Assembly (NCBI GenBank): GCA_963792205.1
Contig: CAWBVI010000004.1
Coordinates: 682,001-746,000, forward strand
Reading direction: 5' to 3'
Source: DATDAH01 sp963792205
GTDB taxonomy: Bacteria > Actinomycetota > Acidimicrobiia > Acidimicrobiales > DATDAH01
DNA length: 64,000 nucleotides
The notes under the pieces were generated by a model. It ran no database searches and was not told the origin of the DNA. It worked only from the letters and a program-made list of their open reading frames with translations. This document shows, piece after piece, positions 18,576-28,567 of this stretch. Position 1 is the first letter of the stretch; every line of letters begins with the position of its first letter. The position numbers were made by a program, and so were the translations under genes.

Positions 18576-19577
18576 TCACCCCTCCCGGCGATGGCCGCCG
18601 GCGAGCTCCTCGAGCGCCGCCCGGTCCACGTCGTCGGCCGAGGCCACGGCGACCCGGACGGGCGTGACCGCCCGGAGCGTGGCGGTGCGGGCGCCGCCCT
18701 CGAGGATGGCGTGCTCCCCCGCGATGGCGCCCGGCCCCAGCTCGGCGACCAGCTCACCGTCGACCTCGACGCGGAGCACCCCGTCGAGCAGGAGGTAGAG
18801 CTCGTCCCCTGGCTGGCCCTGCTCGGTGAGCAGCTCCCCCTCCTTGAGCTTGCGGATCCCCGGCGCCTTCCCGTCGCGCATGATCGACCCGGCCAGCTCG
18901 CGCTCCATGGCCGTCTCCGCCTCGGTCACGAGCACCGGCGAGTCCTCCTCGCCCCACGGGGTGTGCGAGCCGAAGGCGTGGCGGTACCACTCCTTGAACT
19001 CGGTGAGCCCGGCCTTCTTCTCGAGCCGTCCTTCAGGCCCGTACACCCAGTGCCGGGGGAACGCGCTGGCCCCGACGAGGTGGTGCTCGGTCGACCCGTC
19101 GGCGTGGAGGGTGAGCTGCAGGGTGGTCCAGACCACGGGCCCCCGGAGCTGGAAGAACGGCGGGTGGTTCACCCGCCGGGGGGACGGCAGCCCCGGCTGG
19201 CCGCCGACGGTCTGGGTGAAGCGGGCCCAGCCGTCGCCGACCTCGGGCGGCTCCTGGCGGGTGGGCAGGGCGTAGGGCTGGAAGGTGATCTCTCGCCGGC
19301 CGAGCCGCAGGCGGGTGCTGTTCATGAACAGGCCGCCGGTGTACTCGGTGCCCACCACCTCACCGTCGACGACGTCGATGGCCGCGGCCAACCGGTTGGC
19401 GAAGCGGAAGCGGTCCTCCTTGAGCCAGGCCCCGAGCGGGGGGAGCCCACCGATGTCGTCGGGGGGTGGGGCGTCGTAGTGGGTCAGGCCCGAGTCGAAG
19501 ATTGGCTTGTTCAGCGGGCCGACGACCGCCTCCGACGGGATCCAGGAGATGGTCGTGACCGCCGATTCGACCCGCAT
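18576..19577 (-). CDS. cNMP-binding-domain effector with conserved N-terminal domain (paralogue B)
   Basis: The layout matches its downstream neighbour: an unrecognised N-terminal domain with SWIPSEAV, THYDAPPPD, LPSPRRVNHPPF and GASAFPRHWVYG, then a C-terminal cNMP-binding domain with the cassette AIAGEHAILEGGARTATL. By eye well over half the residues are shared with paralogue A, so they are tandem duplicates separated by 93 bases. It is 333 residues. The ATG at 19577 has GAGAGGAG upstream, a good Shine-Dalgarno sequence. The start codon lies only 36 bases from the divergent start of the second cyclase gene, so the pair shares one control region. Confidence 0.85.
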   Translation of the reverse strand: MRVESAVTTISWIPSEAVVGPLNKPIFDSGLTHYDAPPPDDIGGLPPLGAWLKEDRFRFANRLAAAIDVVDGEVVGTEYTGGLFMNSTRLRLGRREITFQPYALPTRQEPPEVGDGWARFTQTVGGQPGLPSPRRVNHPPFFQLRGPVVWTTLQLTLHADGSTEHHLVGASAFPRHWVYGPEGRLEKKAGLTEFKEWYRHAFGSHTPWGEEDSPVLVTEAETAMERELAGSIMRDGKAPGIRKLKEGELLTEQGQPGDELYLLLDGVLRVEVDGELVAELGPGAIAGEHAILEGGARTATLRAVTPVRVAVASADDVDRAALEELAGGHRREG

Positions 19578-19601
19578 GTGCGGCTCCTCTCGCGAACTTG
19601 T

Positions 19602-19607
19602 CAGGAT
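19602..19607 (+). promoter_or_regulatory. Predicted -10 of the second cyclase gene
   Basis: CAGGAT ends 6 bases before the GTG at 19614, matching the leaderless spacing seen elsewhere in this window. It lies in the 36-base region between divergent cyclase and cNMP-effector genes. Confidence 0.4.
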
Positions 19608-19613
19608 GGGCCC

Positions 19614-20946
19614 GTGACGGAGGCCGACGATACGACGCGGGAGCGCATCACGGTCTTCCTGGCGGACGACAACGTCCTCGTGCGGGAGGGGGTCAAGGCG
19701 CTGCTGAACCTGGCCTCGGACCTCGAGGTCATCGGCACCGCCGAGGACTACGACAGCCTGGTCGAGGGCGCCATCGCGGCCGAGCCCGACGTGGTCGTGA
19801 CCGACATCCGCATGCCGCCCGGACTTCCAGGACGAGGGCATCGCCGCGGCCAAGGAGGTGCGCAAGCGCCATCCGGGAACGGGCATCGTCATCCTCTCCC
19901 AGTACGACGACCCGGAGTACGCCATCGCCCTGCTCGACGAGGGCTCCGCGGGCTACGGCTACCTGCTGAAGGACCGCGTGGGTGACGGCGACCGCCTGGT
20001 CGCGGCCATCCGCGACGTGGCCACCGGGGGCTCGGTGCTCGACCCCGAGATCGTCGAGGCGCTGGTCTCCCCCGCCCGGGACGAAGGCGAGCTGTCCTGG
20101 CAGGAGGACGCCTTGCTGCGCCTCATCGCCCAGGGCACCCCGGTCAAGGCCATCGCCGCCTCGTGGGAGGCGCCGCCGGAGGCCGTGAACGACGCCATCG
20201 AGGACCTCTTCCTCAAGCTGGCCAAAGGGGCCAGTGCCGGGCGGGAGGGCGCCCTGAAGCGCCTGCGCATGCTGCAGCAGGCCATCGTCGACCGCGAGGA
20301 GCAGGGCGAGACCCTCAGCCGCTTCCTCCCGGGCGGGCTGGCCGAGAAGCTGCGCACCGACCGCGACGCCATCGACCGCACCGAGCGCCTGACCGTGACC
20401 GTGCTCATGTCCGATGTCCGGGGCTACTCCGGCATCGCCGAGCACAGCGACCCGACCGTCCTGGCCGGCCAGCTCCGCACCCACCGGCGGGAGATGAACG
20501 CCGCCATCCTCGACGAGGGCGGCACCGTGATGCAGTACGTCGGCGACGCGGTGATGGCGGTCTTCGGCGCGCCGTTCCCCCAGGAGGACCACGCCGAGCG
20601 GGCCCTACGCGCCGCGTGCGGGATGCACCAGCGCCAGGCCGCGGTGGACACCGAGTGGGAGGCCGAAGGGCTGGCCCCGTTCGGCCTTGGCATCGGGCTC
20701 TCGACCGGCGATGTCGCCGCCGCCCTGCTCGGGAGCGACGAGCGCCTCGAGTACACGGTCGTCGGCGACACGGTGAACCTGTCACAACGCCTGCAGGACG
20801 CAGCCCGACCGGCGGGCACGATCCTGCTGAGCGAGCCCACGGTGCTCGGGCTGGCCGATCCACCGGCCGACCTCGGGCCCGTCGAGGAGCTGCAGGTCAA
20901 GGGTCGGGCCGCACCCGTGCGGGCCTACCGGCTCCCGCCCGCCTGA
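19614..20946 (+). CDS. REC - LuxR-HTH-like - class III nucleotide cyclase, one frameshift
   Basis: The domain order and sequence follow the 12.8 kb paralogue closely. A REC domain (FLADDN, VVTDIRMPP), a LuxR-like segment (LLRLIAQGTPVKAIAA to DAIEDLFLKL), a linker (FLPGGLAEKLRTD) and a class III cyclase domain follow in order. The cyclase has LMSDVRGYSG, MQYVGDAVMAVFG and GDTVNLSQRL. Metal and transition-state residues are kept, and the adenine-recognition Lys is Gln here too. One surplus G at 821-822 of the 19.8 kb line (19821-19822) breaks the frame after RMPP; removing it restores DFQDEGIAAAKEV and 443 residues. The start is the GTG at 19614. It is divergent from the cNMP effectors. Confidence 0.88.
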
Positions 20947-20967
20947 GCCCCCGCGCCGCCAGGTCGC

Positions 20968-22302
20968 TCACAGCGACGCCACGGCCTCGTCGAGGACCTG
21001 GAGGTGGAGGTCCACGTCGGCCTCGGTGGTGGCCGGGCACATCAGGGCCATGTTGTGGAACGGGGTGAGGAGGATGCCCCGGTTCACGAGGTAGAGGTGG
21101 AGGTAGTCCTCCAGGTCGACGTCCTCGCTGGCCTGGGACTCGGTGCCGTTGCGGGGGGCGGGTTTGGCGAAGCGATATTCGGAGCGGGCGCCGAGCTGGC
21201 TCGTCGACCACGGGAGGCCGTGGTCGGCGATGATCCGCTGGACGCCTTCGTCGTAGCGGGTGGCCAGGGCGATCATCCCGACGAAGGCCTCGTCGGTGAG
21301 GACCTGCTCGAGGGTGGCGCGGGCGGCGGCCAGGGAGAGCGCGTTGCCGGCCAGGGTGCCGCCGACGCCGCCGGTGTCGACCAGGTCGAGGTCCTCCCGG
21401 GACAGCAGGCGCTCGGCCACCTCGGCGTGGAGGCCGTAGGCCCCGATGGGGATGCCGCCGGCGATCGCCTTGCCGAGGGTCACGATGTCGGGTTCCAGCC
21501 CCCAGGCCTGCGTGCAGCCGCCGGGGCCGGCGGAGAGGGTGTGGGTCTCGTCGATGATGAGCAGCGTCCCCGCCTCGCGGGTGAGCTCGCGGACCCCCTC
21601 CAGGTAGCCGGGCGCGGGGAGGACGATGCCCACGTTGGTGAGGGCGGGCTCCATGAGGACGACGGCCACGTCGCCGTGGGCCAGCTCCTCCTTCAGGCCC
21701 TCGAGGTCGTTGAACTCGGTGACCCGGGTGCTCTCGGTCACCTCGCAGGGCGCGCCGACGTTGCCGGGGCGGGCCACGGGACCCGACGGCGAGGTCACGA
21801 TGAGCGACTCGTCGACGCTGCCGTGGTAGCACCAGGCGTTGACCAGGACCTTCGGCCGGCCGGTGAGCGCCCGGCAGAGGCGCAGGGCCCACCGGTTGGC
21901 GTCGGTGGCGGTGAGGGCGAAGCTCCAGGCGCTGACCCCGAAGCGCCGGGTCAGCTCGGCCGCGACAACCGCGGCGTCCTCGGTCGGCATCATCGTCGTG
22001 GCCCCGCCAGCCTCGCCGTAACGGGCCTGCACCGCGGCCACCGTCGCCGAAGGGGAGTGCCCGGCCATGGCCCCGGTGTCGCCGAGGCAGAAGTCGACCA
22101 GCTCGTGGCCGTCGAGCGTCGTGAGCCGGGCGCCCGACGCCCGGTCGAGGAACAGCGGAAAACCGCCGGCGGTCTTGGCCATCCAGGTCATCGGCACGCC
22201 GGCGAACAGGTGGGTGGCCTCGGCCGCCGCCCGCTGCGACTGCGGGTTCCGTTCGGCGTAGAGGCGCCGCTCCGCCTCGAGGCCCTTCGTCAGCCGTTCC
22301 AT
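20968..22302 (-). CDS. PLP-dependent aminotransferase, class III (glutamate-1-semialdehyde aminotransferase-like)
   Basis: This 444-residue fold-type I PLP enzyme has the glycine motif in GDTGAMAGHS, the cofactor-binding aspartate in LLIIDETHTLSAG and the Schiff-base lysine in VTLGKAIAGG. Residues before that point resemble glutamate-1-semialdehyde 2,1-aminomutase and related aspartate aminotransferase family proteins. There is no hemL context such as other haem genes, so amino donor and product are unknown. It stands alone between the convergent cyclase gene and the divergent FtsX permease, suggesting its own promoter. Confidence 0.88.
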   Translation of the reverse strand: MERLTKGLEAERRLYAERNPQSQRAAAEATHLFAGVPMTWMAKTAGGFPLFLDRASGARLTTLDGHELVDFCLGDTGAMAGHSPSATVAAVQARYGEAGGATTMMPTEDAAVVAAELTRRFGVSAWSFALTATDANRWALRLCRALTGRPKVLVNAWCYHGSVDESLIVTSPSGPVARPGNVGAPCEVTESTRVTEFNDLEGLKEELAHGDVAVVLMEPALTNVGIVLPAPGYLEGVRELTREAGTLLIIDETHTLSAGPGGCTQAWGLEPDIVTLGKAIAGGIPIGAYGLHAEVAERLLSREDLDLVDTGGVGGTLAGNALSLAAARATLEQVLTDEAFVGMIALATRYDEGVQRIIADHGLPWSTSQLGARSEYRFAKPAPRNGTESQASEDVDLEDYLHLYLVNRGILLTPFHNMALMCPATTEADVDLHLQVLDEAVASL

Positions 22303-22371
22303 CCGTGACGAACTGTCGCACGACTCTGCGTCTGCCGCACAGCGCCAGCGCCCGTTACCGTCTGCCGCCGG

Positions 22372-24753
22372 ATGGCACCGCTCCCCGACGCCGTCGGCCT
22401 CGTCGCGCGCTCCGAGCTCCGGGCCCGGTGGAAGGCCCTGGTCGGGCTGGCCCTGCTCGTCGGCCTGGTGGGCGCCGTCGCCCTGAGCGCCGTGGCGGGA
22501 CAGCGCCGGACGTCGTCCGCGCTCGACCGGTTCCTCGAGGCCACCGAGGCCCGGGACGTCCGGGTCAACGTGGTCGACCAGGCCGAGGCCGACAAGCTGC
22601 TGGCCGCACTGGCCGACGAGCCGTGGGTCGAGGACGTCGCCCACGTGGCCGCGCTGGTGTTCAACCCCGGCGGCGGCGAGATCTTCACCGTGTTCGCCAG
22701 CCCCGACGAGTCGTACCAGGCCACGATCGATCGGCCGCTCGTGGTCGACGGGCGGCTCCCGCGGTCGGGATCGACCGACGAGATCGCCGTCGACGAGGCC
22801 ATGGCCGACCAGATGGACCTGGCTCCGGGGGACGAGATCACCGTCCGGCTCATCGACCCCGAGCTGCTCGAATGCGTGCTGGCCGGCACGTGTGCGCCCG
22901 ATCCGGCCGAGCTGCTCGACGGCGAGGAGCTCACGCTGACGGTGACGGGCATCGGGCGCGATGTCGACGCCTTCAACGGCTCGCTGGTCACGGGTGAGGC
23001 CAGCGCCCCGCAGTCGTTCTTCGAGCAGTGGGGTGGCGCCACGGGGGCGTTCCCGCCCAGCATCGAGATCCGGCTCCAGAACGGGGCCGACGACCTCGAT
23101 CGGTTGCAGGACCTGGTCGAGGAGGAGGGCATCCGGGGCCTGGTGCTCGAGGCCGACGAGGACTTCCTGGAGTCGCCCTCCGATGCGATCGACGTGCAGG
23201 CCTCGAGCCTGCTCGTCTTCGCGGTCGTCACCGGCCTGGCCGGTGCGGTCGCGGCCGCGCAAGCCGTCAGCCGCCAGATGGGCGCCACCGGCAACCGGTC
23301 GGACATCCTCGCCGACCTCGGGATGACGAGGCGCTCCCGCGCCGCGGCGCTCGCCCTCCCGGTGCTTGCCGCGGCCGTCGCGGGGGCGGTGCTGGCCGTC
23401 GCGCTCGCCCTGTTGGTCTCGGACCGCTTCCCGTTCGCCGAGGTGCGGCGCATCGAGCCCGACCCGGGTCGCCGCTTCGACCCCGCCACCCTGCTCCTCG
23501 GCGGGGCCGTGCTGGTCGTCCTCGTCGCGGGGGCCGCGTTCTGGTCGGCGTGGCGGCGGGCATCACCGACGCACGATCCCGCCATCCACCGGGCCTCGCC
23601 GGTGGCCACCTGGGCCGAGCGAACCGGTGCTCCTCCGGCCATCGTCGCCGGCACCCGCTTGGCCGTGTCGGGCGGCCCCAGCCGCACGACCATCTCGCTG
23701 CGCTCGGCGATGGTCGGCGCCCTGCTCGGTGTGGCCGGGGTGGTCGCCGCAGGGGTGTTCGCCAGCAGCCTCGACACGCTCGTGGACTCGCCCGACCGGT
23801 GGGGCTTCGACTGGTCGGTCACCGGGACGCCGCTCGACCCCACCGGCGTGGAGACGCAGGTGGTCCAGATCGGCGCGGAGGACGACATCGACGGCGCCGC
23901 CATCTACCGGGTGGGAGCCGCCGTGGCCGAGGGTGAAGACGTCACGGCCCACGCGCTTCAGCTGCCCCAGGGCCGGGTCGGCTCCACCATCCTCGAGGGG
24001 CGCCCACCCGACACCGAAGACGAGGTGGCGCTCGGTGAACGGACCCAGGAGGAGCTCGGGGTGGCCATCGGCGACTCCGTGACGTTCACCGATGCCGATG
24101 ACGCGGAACATGACCTGGAGGTGGTCGGCACGGCTGCCTTCCCGACGTTCCAGGAACGGGTGCCCGGTGAGGGTGTGCTCCTGACCTTCGAGGGCTGGGA
24201 CCGTGTGAACCGCAGCGAGGGGACGAGTGAGTACGTCCTCGTCTACGACCCCGATGCGGACGCCGACGAGCTCGAACAGCGGCTGCTGACCGAGTACCAG
24301 GTCGGGGTCCGACCTCCGCCGCTGCCGAGCCGCCTGGCCAACCTCGACGACGGCTCCGAGATCTTCGGGGCCCTGCTGGCCTTCTTCGCCGCGCTCGGCC
24401 TCGTCGGCCTGCTCCATGCCCTGGTGTCCTCGGTCCGCCGCCGCCAGCACCTGTTCGCCACGTGGCGGGCCCTCGGCTTCACGCCCGGCCAGGTCCGCCG
24501 CTCGGTGCTCTGGCAGGGCGAGGTGATCACGTTCGTCGGGGTCGTGGTCGGCGTCCCCGTCGGCATCGTCGCCGGCCGACTGACCTGGTTGTGGGTGATC
24601 GGCGATGTGGGGGTGATCGATGATCCGGCGACCCCCATCGTCCTCCTGCTCGTCGTCGTGCCCGTCGCGCTGCTGGTCGCGCTGCTCATCGGCGCCGGCC
24701 CGGCCTGGCTCGCGGGCCGCGGACCCGCGGCGGCAGGCCTCCGCACGGAATGA
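22372..24753 (+). CDS. FtsX/MacB-type ABC transporter permease (orphan)
   Basis: This intact 793-residue permease shares the architecture of the pair at 7-12 kb: an N-terminal helix, an extracytoplasmic domain, a helix block (LLVFAVVTGLAGAVAAAQAV), a second extracytoplasmic domain and a C-terminal FtsX unit (LHALVSSVRRRQHLFATWRALGF). No ATPase gene is adjacent, so it either uses the ATPase at 12 kb or one outside the window. TACCGT lies 10 bases before the ATG and there is no Shine-Dalgarno sequence. A small hairpin (24753-24766) overlaps its stop codon. Confidence 0.9.
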   Translation: MAPLPDAVGLVARSELRARWKALVGLALLVGLVGAVALSAVAGQRRTSSALDRFLEATEARDVRVNVVDQAEADKLLAALADEPWVEDVAHVAALVFNPGGGEIFTVFASPDESYQATIDRPLVVDGRLPRSGSTDEIAVDEAMADQMDLAPGDEITVRLIDPELLECVLAGTCAPDPAELLDGEELTLTVTGIGRDVDAFNGSLVTGEASAPQSFFEQWGGATGAFPPSIEIRLQNGADDLDRLQDLVEEEGIRGLVLEADEDFLESPSDAIDVQASSLLVFAVVTGLAGAVAAAQAVSRQMGATGNRSDILADLGMTRRSRAAALALPVLAAAVAGAVLAVALALLVSDRFPFAEVRRIEPDPGRRFDPATLLLGGAVLVVLVAGAAFWSAWRRASPTHDPAIHRASPVATWAERTGAPPAIVAGTRLAVSGGPSRTTISLRSAMVGALLGVAGVVAAGVFASSLDTLVDSPDRWGFDWSVTGTPLDPTGVETQVVQIGAEDDIDGAAIYRVGAAVAEGEDVTAHALQLPQGRVGSTILEGRPPDTEDEVALGERTQEELGVAIGDSVTFTDADDAEHDLEVVGTAAFPTFQERVPGEGVLLTFEGWDRVNRSEGTSEYVLVYDPDADADELEQRLLTEYQVGVRPPPLPSRLANLDDGSEIFGALLAFFAALGLVGLLHALVSSVRRRQHLFATWRALGFTPGQVRRSVLWQGEVITFVGVVVGVPVGIVAGRLTWLWVIGDVGVIDDPATPIVLLLVVVPVALLVALLIGAGPAWLAGRGPAAAGLRTE

Positions 24754-24790
24754 CCGGCTCGCCGGTTCGGCTGCAACGGATCGTCGACCC

Positions 24791-25336
24791 GTGACCGGCT
24801 GGGACGGCGACGACTACCAAGCCCGCTTCGACCGGCTGGCCGCGTCCGGGGCCGACCTGCACGGGGAGGCCGACTTCGTGAGCTCGCTGGAGCCCGCCAC
24901 CGTCCTGGACGCCGGCTGCGGGACCGGCCGGGTCGCCATCGAGCTGGGCCGGCGGGGCGTCGAGGTCGTCGGGGTCGACGTCGATCCGTCGATGCTCGCC
25001 ACCGCCCGGCGGCTGGCCCCGGACCTGGCGTGGGTGGAGGACGACCTGACCACCTTCGACCTCGACCGGACGTTCGACCTCGTGCTCCTCGCCGGCAACG
25101 TCCCGCTGTTCACGCCGTCGGGCACGCAGGGTGCCATGGTCTCCCGCTGCGCGGCCCACGTCGGCGCCGGCGGTCACGTCGTGGCGGGGTTCTCGCTCGA
25201 CCGCGGCTACGCCCTCGACGACTGGGACCGCGACGCGGCGACTGCCGGCCTGGAGCTGGTCGCCCGCTACGCCACCTGGTCGGCCGACCCCTTCACCGGC
25301 GGCGACTACGCCGTCTCCGTCCACCGCCCCGCCTGA
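24791..25336 (+). CDS. Class I SAM-dependent methyltransferase
   Basis: This is a short 181-residue Rossmann methyltransferase. Motif I is VLDAGCGTGRVA, the acidic end of strand 2 is VVGVDVDPSM, motif II is WVEDDLTTFD and motif IV is DLVLLAGNVPLF. The GTG at 24791 gives the usual short N-terminal helix (DDYQARFDRLAASG) before the core. Small size and no accessory domain leave the substrate open. It follows the permease stop by 37 bases and may be co-transcribed with it. Confidence 0.85.
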   Translation: MTGWDGDDYQARFDRLAASGADLHGEADFVSSLEPATVLDAGCGTGRVAIELGRRGVEVVGVDVDPSMLATARRLAPDLAWVEDDLTTFDLDRTFDLVLLAGNVPLFTPSGTQGAMVSRCAAHVGAGGHVVAGFSLDRGYALDDWDRDAATAGLELVARYATWSADPFTGGDYAVSVHRPA

Positions 25337-25351
25337 CCCGATTACGAGGCT

Positions 25352-27086
25352 TCAGCCTTGGGGGCGGAGGACCTGGCCGGGGAGGGCGCCGTCGCCGACC
25401 AGCTGGCCGTGCTCGACGATGGGCACGCCGTTGACGATGGTGGCGTGCAGGCCTTCGGGGCGTGAGACGTAGCGGGCCTCGCCGTTGGGGAAGTCGTGGA
25501 CGACCTCCTTCTCGGCCGGGCCGATTGTGTCGGGGTCGAAGACCATGAGGTCGGCGGCGAAGCCGGGCCGGACCATGCCCCGGTCGGAGAAGCCGCAGAG
25601 GGCGGCGGGCCACTGCGTGAGCTGGCGGACCCCCTCCTCCAGGGTCCACGCCCCCCACTCCCGCACCCAGTAGCGCAGGAAGTAGCTCGAGCTCTCGGCG
25701 CCGTCGTCCCGGTCGAGGTGGGCCCCGCCGTCGGACGTGCCGATGATCATGTGGGGGTCGAGCTGGGCCACGCGGGTGCCCTCCCGCCACGCCGGGGTCT
25801 CGGTGCGCCAGACGAACTCGGTCTCCAGCTCTTCGGCCAGGGCGAGGTCGAGCATCACGTCCTCCTCCGCCTTGCCCTCCTCGGCGGCCAGGTCCTCCAG
25901 GGACCGGCCGACGAAGCGCTCGTGCTCGGCGCGGGCCACCTCGCTGACGTGCAGGACCGACCACTGCGGCGGCGGCAGCGTCGGGCCCTTCGCCGGGTCC
26001 TTGTTGGGGTTGCGCACCGAGCCCCGAGCGGCGGCCCGGAAGGCGGGGTCGAGGGCCAGCTGCATCCGCTCCGGCACGGCCCGGGCCTCGGTGAACAACC
26101 GGTTCAGCTCGGGGACGCCCTCGTACAGGGTCGTCCCGCCGCCGAGCGTGAAGGTCCGGTTGAACGGTCGGGCCATCATCAGCGAGTAGACGGCCGCCCC
26201 CTGGTCGGTCGCCTCGTCGACGAAGCGCTTGGCGTTGTCCCAGCCCGCGGTCGGGGCGTCGACCTTCGAGCGGGCGCCGAGGCCCTGGATGATCACCGGC
26301 ATGCGGGCCGCCAGCGAGAGGTCGATCAGCAGCTGCTCGTCGTCAGGCTGGAGGCCGCCGATGGCCCCCTCGGGGAGGTAGGCGATGGTCCCGGCGTTGG
26401 CCCGTCCGGCCGCGGTGACCAAGGCCTTGAGCTCGTCGAGGGACGACAGCCGGGACGGCACCGGCCGGTCGTGACTGTCCCAGTGGGTCGGGGCGTGGGA
26501 CGACGAGAAGCCCGCGGCGCCGGCGGCCATGGCGTCGCGTGACGATGGCGGCCATCTCCCCCACCTCGTCGTCGGACGCCTCCCGCTCGAAGGCCGCGTC
26601 GCCCATGACCCAGCGGCGCACGGCGGAGTGCCCGACGTAGCAGGCCAGGTTCACGCCGATCCGACCCCGGCGGGCCTCGAGGTACTCCGGGAAGGTCTCG
26701 AAGTCCCAGGGCAGGCCGTCGAGGGCCGCCGCGGACATGCCCTCGACCCGGGCGAACATCTGGGTGATGAAGCCCCGGTCCGCTTCCCGGGTCGGGGCGA
26801 CGGAGAAGCCGCAGTTCCCGGCGACCACCGTGGTGACGCCGTGGAAGCACGAGGAGGTGGCGTAGGGCTCGAAGGTGAGCTGCGGGTCGTAGTGCGTGTG
26901 GGGGTCGACGATGCCCGGGGCCACGACCAAGCCCGTGGCGTCGACCACCCGCTCGGCCGCACCCTCCTCGGCGAAGCCGACCGCCGCGACCTTGCCGTCC
27001 TTGACCAGGATGTCGGCCCGCCGCCGGGGCAGGCCCGAGCCGTCGACCAGGGTGCCCCCGACCACGGCGAGGTCGTACGTGCTCAC
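25352..27086 (-). CDS. N-acyl-D-amino-acid deacylase-like amidohydrolase, frameshifted
   Basis: An amidohydrolase of the D-aminoacylase group: N-terminal beta-sandwich start (YDLAVVGGTLVDGSG), metal motif DPHTHYDPQL, GVTTVVAGNCGFS, and a late aspartate in IIGTSDGGAHLD. The frame breaks near 26535-26539, where one surplus base turns IVTDAMAAGAAG into IVTRRHG. Removing it gives 577 residues, the normal length. The GTG at 27086 overlaps the stop of the aldehyde dehydrogenase by 4 bases (GTGA), so the two are translationally coupled. Proteins of this type also act on lactams and other cyclic amides, so the true substrate is unknown. Confidence 0.85.
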
Positions 27087-28558
27087 GCGTCCGGCCAGAC
27101 GACGGACTGGAGCTCGCTGTAGGCGTGGAGGCCGAACGAACCCCCGTCCCGGCCCACGCCGGAGCGCTTGAAGCCCCCGAACGGCGCCTCGTGGTTGCGC
27201 TGGAGGGTGTTGATGCCCACGTTGCCGGTCCGCAGGCGGGACGCCACGTCGAGCGCCCGGGTGACGTCGCCACTCCAGACGTAGTCGTAGAGGCCGAAGT
27301 CCGTGCCGTTGGCCAGGGCGACGGCTTCGTCCTCGTCGTCGAAGGGCACGACCACGATGACCGGGCCGAAGATCTCCTCCCGCACCGCCCGCATGTCGCC
27401 GGTGCATCCGGCGAGCAGCGTCGGCGGCACGTACCAGCCGGTGGTGGGCTCGGACGGGCGCTGACCGCCCGCCACCACCTCGGCCCCCTCGCTCACGCCG
27501 GAGGCGATGTGCTCCTCGACCCGGCCCCGATGCGCCTCGGTGATCACGGGACCGACGACGGTGTCGTCCTCCAGCGGATCCCCGACCTTGAGCGCGCCGG
27601 CGAACTGGGCCAGGCCCGCCACCACCTGGTCGTACACACCCCGCTGGGCCAGGACCCGGGTCGGTGCGGTGCAGATCTGCCCGGAGTGAAAGGCCCAGGT
27701 CGAGCCGGTGCCCATGATGGCCTTGGCCACGTCGGCGTCGTCGAAGACGATCGACGCCCCCTTGCCTCCGAGCTCGAGTAGCAGGCGGGTCATCTGCTCG
27801 CCGGCGACCGCACCGATGCGCCGGCCGACCGCCGTGGAGCCGGTGAAGCTGATCATGTCGACGTCCGGCGAGGCGACGAGGGCCTCGGCCACCTCGGTGC
27901 CCTGGGCGACGACGACGTTGATCACCCCGTCGGGGAAGCCCACCTCCCGTGCGATCTCGGCGAACTTCAGCACGGCCAGCGGGTCCTGGGGCGCCGGCTT
28001 CACGATCACCGGGTTGCCCATGGCCAGCGCCGGTCCGAGCTTGCCCGCCATGTTCGTCAGCGGGAAGTTGTACGAGGTGATGGCCAGGACCACGCCGACG
28101 GGCCGACGCGCCGCGAACGCGGAGATCACCCCGCCCGGCGCCAGGTCGGTGGTCTCGATGAGCTGAGGCGGCAGGGGGAGGACTGTCGCCTCCATCGCCC
28201 CGCGGGCGTACCGGTGGAAGCGGTCGACCACCTGGGTCAGCTGCAGCCCGTTGGACACCTTCCAGGTCGCCCCCGTCTCGGCCTGGATGAGCGGGGCCAG
28301 GTCGTCGTGGTGAGCGGCCACTGCGTCGGCGAGCGCATCCAGCAGCCGGGCCCGCTCGGCGGGCTCGGTTTGCGACCACGTGGGAAAGGCCGCCCGAGCC
28401 GCGGCGACCGCCGCGTCGGCGTCGGCCAGGGACGCGTCCGGCGCCTCGCCGACGACGGACTCGGTGGCCGGGTTGCGGACCTCGTAGCCCCCCGCCCCGC
28501 CCGGCACGAAGGAGCCGCCGATGAACAACTGCTGCGGACCCGGATCAACGGTGAGCAC
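27083..28558 (-). CDS. NAD(P)-dependent aldehyde dehydrogenase
   Basis: This full-length 491-residue aldehyde dehydrogenase has the catalytic cysteine in HSGQICTAPTR, the general-base glutamate in LLELGGKGAS, the cofactor loop FTGSTAVGRRIG and the oxyanion asparagine in ITSYNFPLTN. The end GFKRSGVGRDGG is also standard. It is the first gene of a two-gene operon with the amidohydrolase, which suggests that the amidohydrolase product or substrate is linked to an aldehyde. The start is GTG at 28558. The nearby SDRs, LLM enzyme and CoA ligase suggest a region devoted to small-molecule catabolism. Confidence 0.92.
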   Translation of the reverse strand: MLTVDPGPQQLFIGGSFVPGGAGGYEVRNPATESVVGEAPDASLADADAAVAAARAAFPTWSQTEPAERARLLDALADAVAAHHDDLAPLIQAETGATWKVSNGLQLTQVVDRFHRYARGAMEATVLPLPPQLIETTDLAPGGVISAFAARRPVGVVLAITSYNFPLTNMAGKLGPALAMGNPVIVKPAPQDPLAVLKFAEIAREVGFPDGVINVVVAQGTEVAEALVASPDVDMISFTGSTAVGRRIGAVAGEQMTRLLLELGGKGASIVFDDADVAKAIMGTGSTWAFHSGQICTAPTRVLAQRGVYDQVVAGLAQFAGALKVGDPLEDDTVVGPVITEAHRGRVEEHIASGVSEGAEVVAGGQRPSEPTTGWYVPPTLLAGCTGDMRAVREEIFGPVIVVVPFDDEDEAVALANGTDFGLYDYVWSGDVTRALDVASRLRTGNVGINTLQRNHEAPFGGFKRSGVGRDGGSFGLHAYSELQSVVWPDA

Positions 28559-28567
28559 GACCGCGGG

